DNA of 64,000 bases from Hygrocybe punicea. Taxonomy: Eukaryota; Basidiomycota; Agaricomycetes; Agaricales; Hygrophoraceae. This document shows, piece after piece, positions 54,080 to 62,170 of the stretch (positions are counted from its first letter, which is position 1; each line of letters begins with the position of its first letter). Location: the NCBI GenBank assembly GCA_963556145.1, contig OY744462.1:1-64000 (forward strand), read 5' to 3'. The translations under genes were made by a program, and so were the position numbers. The notes under the pieces were generated by a model, which was not told the DNA's origin, ran no database searches, and saw nothing but the letters and a program-made list of their open reading frames with translations.

Positions 54080-55598
54080 CCCTGGGGTACGGGGAAGCAA
54101 CCCACTGCCAACACACCCTGTGCGATTTGATGAGTACATGACACGCTCCAAATCGCACGGGGTGGGGATAGACGGGGTGAACCTTTGCCCTACACCCCCC
54201 CTAGGGCAGGGTGGAGAGGTGTTAGCTCACCTCCACTCCACATCATATATAAATGTCACAGAAGACTATATGGGTGAAGATAATGGCCTTGCAACTATAA
54301 ATTATCTTTTCAACAATCTCAAAGAAAAAATATTGGAGTATGCAAATATTGGCACAATAAGTACAGATGAAGCCAAATGGATTCTACAAAGAGATGATGA
54401 TAAACCCTTTACACCATCTAAATTTTATATAACTGCAAAGATCCACAAAAAGCCAGTAGCTGGAAGACCTATTGTACCAAGTATGACATGGCTTACCTTT
54501 CATTTATCTGAATGGATTGCAAATCAATTAAATCCTTTAGTAACTCACACCTGTTACAATGTACTAAGAGATTCATGTCAACTCATTGAAGAGCTTGAAA
54601 ATCTAAATAGTAAACATCTCAGTCTTCAAGAATATAAAATTATGACTGCTGATGTTGATAGTTTATATCCAAATATGGATATCACCCTAGGCCTTGAACT
54701 CACAAGAAACTACATCAATGAATTACAATGGGAAACACCTAGTAAAAGAGATTTTCTAATATGGGCCATGGAGTTTGTCCTTACAAAAGGCTATATAAAT
54801 TTTGATGACTCTATTTACCAACAAACCAATGGTGCAGCAATGGGAAGCCCAATGATACCACCCTATGCTAACTTATTCATGCACATGCTTGAAAGAAACA
54901 CTGTAACAAAGTTCAGTCTAAACAAAAATATTCTTATGTATAAAAGATTCATAGATGACATTTTTGTTATAGCAAAAAATAATGCTATAACTATTACTGA
55001 ATTTAAAACTGAAATGAACAATCTTGCACCCAAAATCAATCTCACATGGTCTAATGTTGCTTTGCAAACAGATTTTCTTGATATAACTATCATTCTTAAT
55101 CTGAAAAAGTCCTTGATACAAACAATGGTCTTTCAAAAGCCACTCAACCAATACTCCTATCTACCATTCCACTCCAATCATACATCCAGTATGAAGACTG
55201 GATTTATCAAAGGAGAAGCCATCAGATATGCTAGAATATGCAGTACTAAAAGAGACTACAATAAAATGATAGCTCTATTCACTATAAGACTACAAAGAAG
55301 AGGTTACCCTCTGGATCTAATTCAATCCACCCTCTCAAAAGTCAAATATTCCAACAGAAAGCTTTATCTAAAAATAAAAGAGAAAAGCCAAAAAATCCCC
55401 TTCATTTTCAAAATCCTTTATAATCATCAAATCCCTCATACATATCTCAGACAATCACTGAATGAATTTTCCCAACATATAGCATACAAAATCCACAACC
55501 TACCAAAATCACTCAAAGAAAAAATCACTATCTGCTATAAACTCCCACCAACTCTGCACAAAAGAGTTCTAAAAGCTAGAAAACAAAAAGGCTTCTAA
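53994..55598 (+). CDS. Penelope-like (EN-minus) reverse transcriptase, 5'-truncated and fused to satellite/linker
   Basis: The open frame starts at ATG in the last 144-bp unit, crosses linker 3 (54080-54224) and enters retroelement sequence at 54225. Reverse-transcriptase blocks in order: KIHKKPVAGRPIVPS (149-163), TADVDSLYPNMD (218-229, catalytic D220), NGAAMGSP (279-286) and YKRFIDD (316-322). This block set, especially DVDSLYPN and RFIDD, fits Penelope-like elements better than LINE, LTR or group II enzymes. No GIY-YIG endonuclease follows, as in the Athena/Coprina elements reported at rotifer and fungal telomeres (recollection). The usual N-terminal region is missing, so this copy is probably 5'-truncated. 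The role would be copying element RNA using an exposed 3' DNA end. The coding strand is AT-rich, unlike the helicase gene. The stop TAA (55596-55598) is followed in the same frame by an exonuclease ORF. Confidence 0.85.
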   Translation: MPKHLWKAWGNNLKHLASSPKLPAYKDTPPGVRGSNPLPTHPVRFDEYMTRSKSHGVGIDGVNLCPTPPLGQGGEVLAHLHSTSYINVTEDYMGEDNGLATINYLFNNLKEKILEYANIGTISTDEAKWILQRDDDKPFTPSKFYITAKIHKKPVAGRPIVPSMTWLTFHLSEWIANQLNPLVTHTCYNVLRDSCQLIEELENLNSKHLSLQEYKIMTADVDSLYPNMDITLGLELTRNYINELQWETPSKRDFLIWAMEFVLTKGYINFDDSIYQQTNGAAMGSPMIPPYANLFMHMLERNTVTKFSLNKNILMYKRFIDDIFVIAKNNAITITEFKTEMNNLAPKINLTWSNVALQTDFLDITIILNLKKSLIQTMVFQKPLNQYSYLPFHSNHTSSMKTGFIKGEAIRYARICSTKRDYNKMIALFTIRLQRRGYPLDLIQSTLSKVKYSNRKLYLKIKEKSQKIPFIFKILYNHQIPHTYLRQSLNEFSQHIAYKIHNLPKSLKEKITICYKLPPTLHKRVLKARKQKGF

Positions 55599-55607
55599 AA
55601 AAGCAAT

Positions 55608-56630
55608 ATGTATCCATCTACAATAAATCTGACTACCTGGCTCACAACTACTATGAATGAAATCACCAACACCCTTATTGCAGAAATGGAAATAAAAATG
55701 TCCAATGATCTGCAACTCTTATTAAATGAAAGACAAATAAAACATAAAAATGTTCCCCAATATATTAATTTAGCCCATTTAGAATATAACTGTCAACTTA
55801 TGCTTGAAACCCTCAAAAAGCAATTTTTGGACAAGCTAGAAGCACTCAAAAAGAGCTCGCTTAAGCTCCATATGAATTGTAAAAATTCTCCATCCACTGT
55901 CATCCCATTTAAATATTCCTCTTCACCCATGTCATCCTCCCAAACAAAAGAATTCAAGTCATTGCTAGAAATATCATCACATTCACTTGTTTATAAACAA
56001 CTAAAACATCTTCAAAAAGATCTCATCTTTCTAGATATTGAAACAGATGGTCTCAATACATTTAAATCTAATGTTCTTTCAGTATGTATGATCACACTAG
56101 ACATGCATGCAGATCCCATCTTATCAAATAAACCAATAGAAGACCACTTCTATGTAAAACCATCCTCTAATTATACAGTTGACATCAATGGTGAAGCATA
56201 TAAAGTTAATAAAATAACGCAACAAACCCTGGACCACTTGGGAAATGATCTAGACATGATGGGTGACTACATCACAGACCAGTTGCAAAACAAAATTATA
56301 GTGGGCTTTAATATAAATAAATTTGATATACCCTGCTTGAGAAACAATCTCAAAAGACATAACAAAATACTTCCACATCTTCAAACTATTGATCTCTACC
56401 AAGCTCATCACAAATATAAAAAACACAATCTGGCTACAGCCTTGATGGATTTAAATTGCTATCCAATTCCAGTACATCTCCAACATACAGCAATAGCTGA
56501 TGCTGAAGCATGTATCAGACTTCTAGCTGCTTTTACAGAAAAACTCAATCTGCCACAAACCAAAGAAGACTATCTGAAAAATATACATGGTCTATCAGAT
56601 AAATATAATATATTTCAACTACATGTATAG
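55608..56630 (+). CDS. DEDDh-family 3'-5' exonuclease ORF downstream of the Penelope-like RT
   Basis: 340 aa from ATG at 55608. The C-terminal half is a DnaQ-like exonuclease: LDIETDG (D143, E145; Exo I), VGFNINKFDIPCL (D240; Exo II) and HTAIADAEA (H293, D298; Exo III with the HxxxxD form of the DEDDh group). All metal-binding residues are present. The N-terminal 130 residues are helical in composition and carry no recognised domain. It shares codon bias, strand and reading frame with the reverse transcriptase, separated only by TAA and three codons, so it is probably part of the same element. The enzyme would trim 3' ends of DNA or RNA. Reinitiation, stop readthrough or loss of a former fusion are all possible. 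Confidence 0.82.
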   Translation: MYPSTINLTTWLTTTMNEITNTLIAEMEIKMSNDLQLLLNERQIKHKNVPQYINLAHLEYNCQLMLETLKKQFLDKLEALKKSSLKLHMNCKNSPSTVIPFKYSSSPMSSSQTKEFKSLLEISSHSLVYKQLKHLQKDLIFLDIETDGLNTFKSNVLSVCMITLDMHADPILSNKPIEDHFYVKPSSNYTVDINGEAYKVNKITQQTLDHLGNDLDMMGDYITDQLQNKIIVGFNINKFDIPCLRNNLKRHNKILPHLQTIDLYQAHHKYKKHNLATALMDLNCYPIPVHLQHTAIADAEACIRLLAAFTEKLNLPQTKEDYLKNIHGLSDKYNIFQLHV

Positions 56631-56723
56631 ATAGATTTTATCTATCAACTTATACATAATAAAATGAAATGATATACCCAAAACAAAAAACAATTCAAGT
56701 TTACTTTTCATCAAACAATAAAT

Positions 56724-56900
56724 ATGGAAGATTATGCTACTAAGTTTACAGCTTTGAAACATAGAGAATATACAGAACAGAATGCTGCGGAAATGTTAAA
56801 AGCATCAAGCAAACTAGAAACCTATTTGGTGAAAGACATTCACCTTATGAAAGAGAACAGATACTCAATACCAGAATTAACTGGTCTGTTTGAAAGATAG
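56724..56900 (+). CDS. Small ORF (58 aa) at the 3' side of the retroelement
   Basis: Starts MEDYATKFTALKHREY and ends in ELTGLFER before TAG at 56900. It is rich in charged residues and looks helical. It lies 93 bp after the exonuclease stop, on the same strand and with the same AT-rich codon use. No family recognised; it may be a third element ORF or chance. Confidence 0.35.
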   Translation: MEDYATKFTALKHREYTEQNAAEMLKASSKLETYLVKDIHLMKENRYSIPELTGLFER

Positions 56901-56924
56901 AGGTTCAAATAGCCCCCCCATAGG

Positions 56925-57395
56925 CTACTGGCCAAACAATGATTCATCCTCTGGTGTACCTTGTAACAGAGCGCCTGTCATGAAAAGCTCAGTTGAGTCT
57001 GGACAACAGGACAGCCACCATGGTGATGATTGCTCTTGAGACAAAAGAGCTGGACCAGAAGTTGGTGGTGGACTGCCACACAACAATTGAAATGAATCCA
57101 AATACACTGTATCATTGGCTATGATACGCAATTTAATAGTGTATCATTTCCCCTCTATTTTTCTAAGAGCACTTTCCAAACAAGAAAGATTCCTGAGCTG
57201 ATTGACTGATCCCCACAACCAATCAAGTCTAGAAACTGTAATGGGAACACACCCTTGCAGAGTATTACTTTCTAGCAAATCCCAAGGCTTATAACCTCCC
57301 GCCCACACATGATCTGATTGTGAAACCCATGAAAATAATGATACAGGAGCTACTATTGTGGCCAAGATTAAGTCTGAGCAGCTTTTGAGAATCAC
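56925..57395 (-). pseudogene. Open-frame remnant with one in-frame TGA
   Basis: Two minus-strand frames (57395-57144 and 57131-56925) lie in the same phase separated only by TGA, together about 156 codons with moderate composition and several Trp and Cys residues. No domain recognised. It could be a decayed transposon gene fragment or chance openness. Confidence 0.25.
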
Positions 57396-58739
57396 TCCAG
57401 CTGATTAGTATTGATCAAATTAATTTGTTTTGCCTCCTGAAGCAAAGCTCAGCTTGTTAAAGTCAAGAAATATGGCTGAATGAGTTGATGAAGATGTCTT
57501 ATGACCTGCTCATGCCTTCAAAGAAGGCCAACAGTTGTACTACAAGTCTGACTGCTTCTGACTAAAAATTGAGTCAACAAGACACTTTAAGGGCTTTACT
57601 GTCCTGGAGAAAGCTTGGAAGTGGCCTCTGGCTTTTATACCCAAGGGATCTTGTCCGCTTTGGCCTACACAAGGATATAAAGCAGATAATAAAGCATTAG
57701 TACAGAACATGTAAAATGCTGAGATAAGAGAAATGTATCATGACTGAACCCTAGTGGCAGTGAACTTAATTTATGAAGAGCAATGTAGTAGGAGTGCTGG
57801 TCACTTTAAAAATCTTTTGGCCAGCTAGTGAGCCTTAAATGGTGCTCAATGGGACAATCCCTATTAAATCTGGCAGTGGCATGGCCCTGCTTACTCTACT
57901 TAAATCAAGTGCTCAAAAGAGAACCAACTCTTTACAATCTGCTGATAACATCTAGACTCAGTGAGATGAATGATTTCATCTGAAACAGCTTACATTTCTG
58001 GAAACTCTTTGTGAAAGCTTTATAGATGCAAATGTATCATGTGAAGAAAAATTTCTCACTTGCAATCAAGATCAGCCAAATTAAAACTGAAACCATCCAA
58101 ATCAGAGTTTGGCACACCTATTAAATACAGTCACTTGCTTTCAAACTTCTGAAAGTAATCCAGTGACTCAGCTACAAGCTATAGCTTATTGGCTAACCAA
58201 AAAACTAACCTCCGCCTCAATAAAACAATATATACACCCCTGAACCTAAAAGAAAGCTAACACCTAAAAGCTAACACCTAAAAAGCTAACAGCTAACAGC
58301 TACAAGCTGAAAATTCAGGTCAAAAAATCTAGGATCTACAAAGTACATCCCAGCTTACAAATAGCTAATAATAAAAGAAACCACTACATGACTCTGCTAC
58401 GGATCAATCAAATCCTTGCCTAAATCACTACTGAATGAGTTTGATTGCTTGCCAATTGGCCTCTCTCATACCTTGAATGAAAGGTAAACAGCAGTGTTGC
58501 AAGTATTCTTACTTGTACTCTTCCTATCCTCTGAAAGCAAAAAAAATGCAATTCAATACACCACCACACACATTGAAAACACCATTTTCTCACATTGAAA
58601 CACTTTCCAAAAGCAAGAAATAATTGACTAAACAGATATGTCTGAAATTAGTCCCCTACAGAAATATTCTGAATCATGTAACTCATTGTGAACCAACAAA
58701 TTGGTCAAACAGAAAAGCATACTGATAGAGCTATCTGAT
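57396..58739. other. AT-rich non-coding stretch
   Basis: No credible coding frame or RNA gene. Near 58250-58310 short AGCTAACACCTAAA-type repeats occur. It may be untranslated part of the retroelement or an older insertion. Confidence 0.5.
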
Positions 58740-59290
58740 CCATTATAATGACCCCTTTGTGACGTCTTAATCCTCACTGAAAGCAGGAAACAAAGGGAAA
58801 ACAATATCACAGTCTATTGAAAACACAAGTAATAAAATAAAATAAAATACAAGCAACAAATGTACCAAGCAATAAAGCGGACTAATAGACAATTACACAC
58901 ATCCTAAAACACCCCTTTGTGACACCGAAACACTAATTGAAAGCAGGAAACAAAGGGTAAAACAAAATATACAATATCATAGTCTATTGAAAACACAAGT
59001 AATAAATTACAAGCAACAAATGTACCAAGCTACAAAGCGGACTAATAGACGATCACACACATCCTAAATCACTCCTTTGTGACACCGAAACACTCATTGA
59101 AAGCAGGGAACAAAGGGTAAAGCAAAACATACAATATCATAGTCTATTGAAAAACACAAGTAATAAATTACAAGCAACAAATGTACCAAGCTATAAAGCG
59201 GACTAATAGACGATCACACACATCCCAAATCACTCCTTTGTGACGCCGAAACACTCATTGAAAGCAGGGAACAAAGGGTTAAACAGATAC
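58740..59290. repeat. 160-bp tandem repeat (~3.4 copies)
   Basis: CCTTTGTGAC occurs at 58754, 58914, 59074 and 59235, giving a period of 160-161 bp. Each unit has CCCTTTGT about 50 bp upstream of ACAAAGGG, an inverted pair that could form a hairpin, and an AGTCTATTGAAAA block. Non-coding. Confidence 0.85.
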
Positions 59291-59639
59291 ATTTGAATTT
59301 ACACCCCTATGACTGAAACCCATCTCAAATTTTGCAAATCAAAGGAAGCAGCAGAAAAGCAAAATTGAGCGGTCAAAAAATGTAACTCCTGGCTACAATT
59401 AAGCCTGGAAACCATCAGAACAATAGCCTCAATATTCATGGCAACAGGCTATGTTTAATTGCACTCCCCCTATCAACAATACTCCTATGCTCACCAATTT
59501 GCATACAATGCAGCACATGTGCTAGCATCACTAAAGCGAAAAATAAGAGCTATGGCAACATGCCTCATGACCCCTAGATGTCCTAGAAACAATCAATAAG
59601 CATAGCTCTCAAAGAATTCACACACCCTCACAACCAGGG

Positions 59640-60010
59640 CTGTGCTAGTGGATATCAGAGAACTGCCACAGAATACCCCTAAGAACAGCACCAAAAATGC
59701 GAAATTCTAGAGCTATAGTAACCATCCAATGTACACAGAACAGCTCAGACAAAGGGGCAGTGATAGCAACAAAGAGGCAGTGATAGCAACAATATCCAAT
59801 TACAGCCTCCCCCCTTGTAATATTCCTACTCCTATCCAATAACTGGGTAACAAAGAGCATCAAAAATGCGAAATTGTGGGGCTAGAATGCACACAGAACA
59901 GCCCAGACAAAGGGGCAATGATAGTAACCAAGAGGTAGTAATAGCAACAATATCCAATTACCACCTTCCCCCCTTAATGTTTCCACTCCTATCCAATGTC
60001 TGTGCAACAA
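59640..60010. repeat. ~157-bp tandem repeat (about 2 copies)
   Basis: AGAACAGCTCAGACAAAGG near 59739 recurs as AGAACAGCCCAGACAAAGG near 59896; GATAGCAACAATATCCAATTA also repeats. Diverged and non-coding. Confidence 0.75.
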
Positions 60011-60204
60011 ACAGCAACCAAAATCGAAATGAAGCGGCCAGAACACAGTCTGGAAGCAATAGAACCCATATGGGCATCATTGGACTTGATATGAATCCAT
60101 GCAACCAACTTTGATAGGGCCTGGTAGCTAATGAGCAGATACTGCTATTGGCCAGCCAAAGTCTTGGTCCCCCTTCCATTTCTGGAGAGAACCCTGTCTC
60201 CCCA

Positions 60205-60250
60205 GCCTATAAAAGAGCTCAGAAAAGCCTCGTCTAAACAGATCACCACT
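60205..60250 (+). promoter_or_regulatory. Possible TATA-containing promoter
   Basis: CCTATAAAAGAGC at about 60209 is a good TATA-box match. About 110 bp downstream a GTGAGTG donor and a TTTCTGCAG acceptor (60330-60376) could mark a short intron, but no coding sequence follows before the telomere tract at 60581. It may be the promoter or LTR remnant of a mobile element. Confidence 0.3.
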
Positions 60251-60580
60251 CACTCTGCTCTACTCCCTGTGGGAACTGAAGAAGCACCTCTGCAGAAACA
60301 AGGACCAGCCACTTGTTTTCCCCTCTTGGGGTGAGTGTTTAAAACTGTTCCTTTGAATCCCCACCCTTTCTGCAGTACCCCTTGTATTTTTTCTCTGTGT
60401 TTCAAAGCTGTAACACTTGGCCCAAGGCCTTGTCAGCTTGGTTCTATGACAGAACCCCCACTACTGATGTGACTGTTCCAGTGAACTTATGTAGACTCTC
60501 TGTTCACTTTGGGAGAAATATCCCCCAGTCCAGCTGTCTTGAAGCTGTTTCTGAGACCTCCTGGTTCTCACCATTTCAAT

Positions 60581-60596
60581 CTAACCTAACCTAACC
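60581..60596. repeat. Interstitial telomere repeat (CTAAC x3)
   Basis: Three CTAAC units plus one base sit between a retroelement-like tail and the GAC-rich block. The orientation is the same as at the chromosome end. Unlike the terminal tract it has only 5-nt units. I read it as a former chromosome end or a short telomere-templated junction. Confidence 0.8.
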
Positions 60597-61288
60597 GATC
60601 ATGACAGCAAGAACGGGGACGACGAGAATGAGGACAACGGGGTAAACAAACAAACGTGACCACAACGCGAAAGGGGAAGACAACAATGGGAACTGGGAAC
60701 CACGACAATGGGAAGACGACAACGGGCAGGGGCAACGAAGACGAGGATGATGAGTAGGGCAGTGGGCATGGGGACCGGGACGACGACCAGGAGGGGGAAG
60801 GGGATGACGAGGACCACGGAGCCTGTGACAACAAGGACGATGGGGACGACGACCAGGATGACGACCAGGACAGTGAGCACGGGAACGGGGACGGGGACAA
60901 TGGACAATGGAAACGAGGATGACCGGGACGAGGGAACGGGATGATGAGGACAACGGAGATCAGGTCAATGAGCACGACGGCAACAGGGACGATGAGGACG
61001 ACAACGACAACGACGGGGACTGGGACCATGACAACGGCAACGATGGCAACGACAAGGATGGGGACAGCAAGGACAGCGAGGATGGCAGGGATGGGGACGA
61101 AAACGACGAGGACGAGGGCGACGGGGATGGGGACAAGGACGAGGACGACGAGAACGGGGATGGGGACGAAAACGACGAACATGAGGACGACGGGGACAGG
61201 GACGAGGACGACGAGGACAGGGACGGGGATGACAGCGAGGACGGGGATGGGGACGCAAATGACGAACACGAGGATGACGGGGATGGGG

Positions 61289-61322
<34 letters not shown>

Positions 61323-61390
61323 CGACAACGACAACGACGGGGACAGGGACAAGGACGGGGACAAGGCCGAGGACGCGGAGGGGTGTGGAC
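60597..61390. repeat. GAC/GGGGAC purine-rich low-complexity repeat
   Basis: Imprecise repeats of GACGAGGAC, GGGGATGGGGAC and AACGACGAC, with a run of about nine AAC triplets near 61290-61320. All three plus frames are open over long distances (Asp/Glu/Asn-rich, Thr/Arg-rich) because stops are rare in this composition, so no protein is called. Confidence 0.85.
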
Positions 61391-61424
61391 ACCAGGGAAC
61401 ACCGGTATGTAAGTTTGTTGGGCC

Positions 61425-61680
61425 CACCCTTTCCCTCCTTTCCCCTCCCCCTCCTCACTCCTCCTTTCCATTCTCCCCCTGAGTGTCTCCTAGTCTGTCC
61501 CTTCCTAACCTGCCCCTTCTCCCCTGCCTATCTCCTGCCCCCTGCCACCCCCACCTCCCATCCACCTCCCATCCACCTCCCATCCACCTCCTGCCCTTCT
61601 CCCCTTGTCCACCCTCTGCCATTGCCCTCCCTCTCCTGTCCTCTCCTCCACCTCCACCTCCCTGCCTCTCCCCTGATAAG
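61425..61680. repeat. Pyrimidine-rich tract with CATCCACCTCC repeats
   Basis: Almost pure C/T with small CCATCCACCTCC tandems near 61555-61590. It follows the purine-rich block on the same strand, giving a sharp switch in strand composition near 61400. Non-coding. Confidence 0.75.
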
Positions 61681-61849
61681 TAGAATACCATGTATTTAGG
61701 TAAAATAATTATTTGATTTGCTAAATCTATTTTAAGTAGTTGCTAAATGTAAAGTATTTAAAATTATGTAACATGTGGATTGGAATGATTATTATTGTAT
61801 AACTTAGCAGATGCTGAGCAAGCAGGCAGTCCCACAAGCCTGTACATTG

Positions 61850-62170
61850 GGATGTCCACACCAGGTTGTGGGACATCCCACAAACTGACTGTGGGACATC
61901 CCAAAAGCTGACAGGGACATCCCAGACAAGGCTGTGGGACATCCCAAAGCCTTGGTGGGACGTCCCACAAGCTGACAGGGAGGTCCCAGACAAGGCTGTG
62001 GGATGTCCCACAAGCTGGCAGGGATGTCCCAGACAAGGCTGTGGGATGTCCCAAAGACTTGGTGGGATGTCCCACAAGATGCCAGGGATGTCCAAAAGCC
62101 TCAGCTGCAAGCTGACAGGGACATCCCAGACAAGCCTGTGGGATGTCCCAATAAAGCCTCTGTGAGATGT
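61850..62170. repeat. Tandem repeats built on GGGACATCCC/GGGATGTCCC palindromes
   Basis: About nine copies of GGGAYRTCCC-type 10-mers separated by CAAGCTGACA, AGACAAGGCTGT or AAAGCCTTGGT spacers. The same 10-mer recurs at 62718-62860 (GGGACGTCCCA). Open in several frames through repetition alone. Confidence 0.8.

Noticed and set aside
49519..54224. CRISPR array
   Set aside because: Units are nearly identical along their whole length with no unique spacers, and the sequence is eukaryotic subtelomeric DNA.
57144..57395. Intact gene on the minus strand
   Set aside because: Only 83 codons, followed by an in-frame TGA, and no recognisable domain; kept only as a low-confidence remnant.
58245..58310. 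Degenerate interstitial telomere repeat (AGCTAACACCTAAA units)
   Set aside because: CTAAC occurs but units are irregular and interrupted by AGC and ACC; more likely a simple local duplication.
60100..60580. Solo LTR ending at the interstitial telomere
   Set aside because: A TATA box and intron-like signals are present, but no TG...CA ends or target-site duplication can be shown.
60907..61482. Asp/Glu-rich acidic protein in the GAC-repeat block
   Set aside because: All plus frames, and minus frames too, are open over the same stretch; this is composition, not coding selection.
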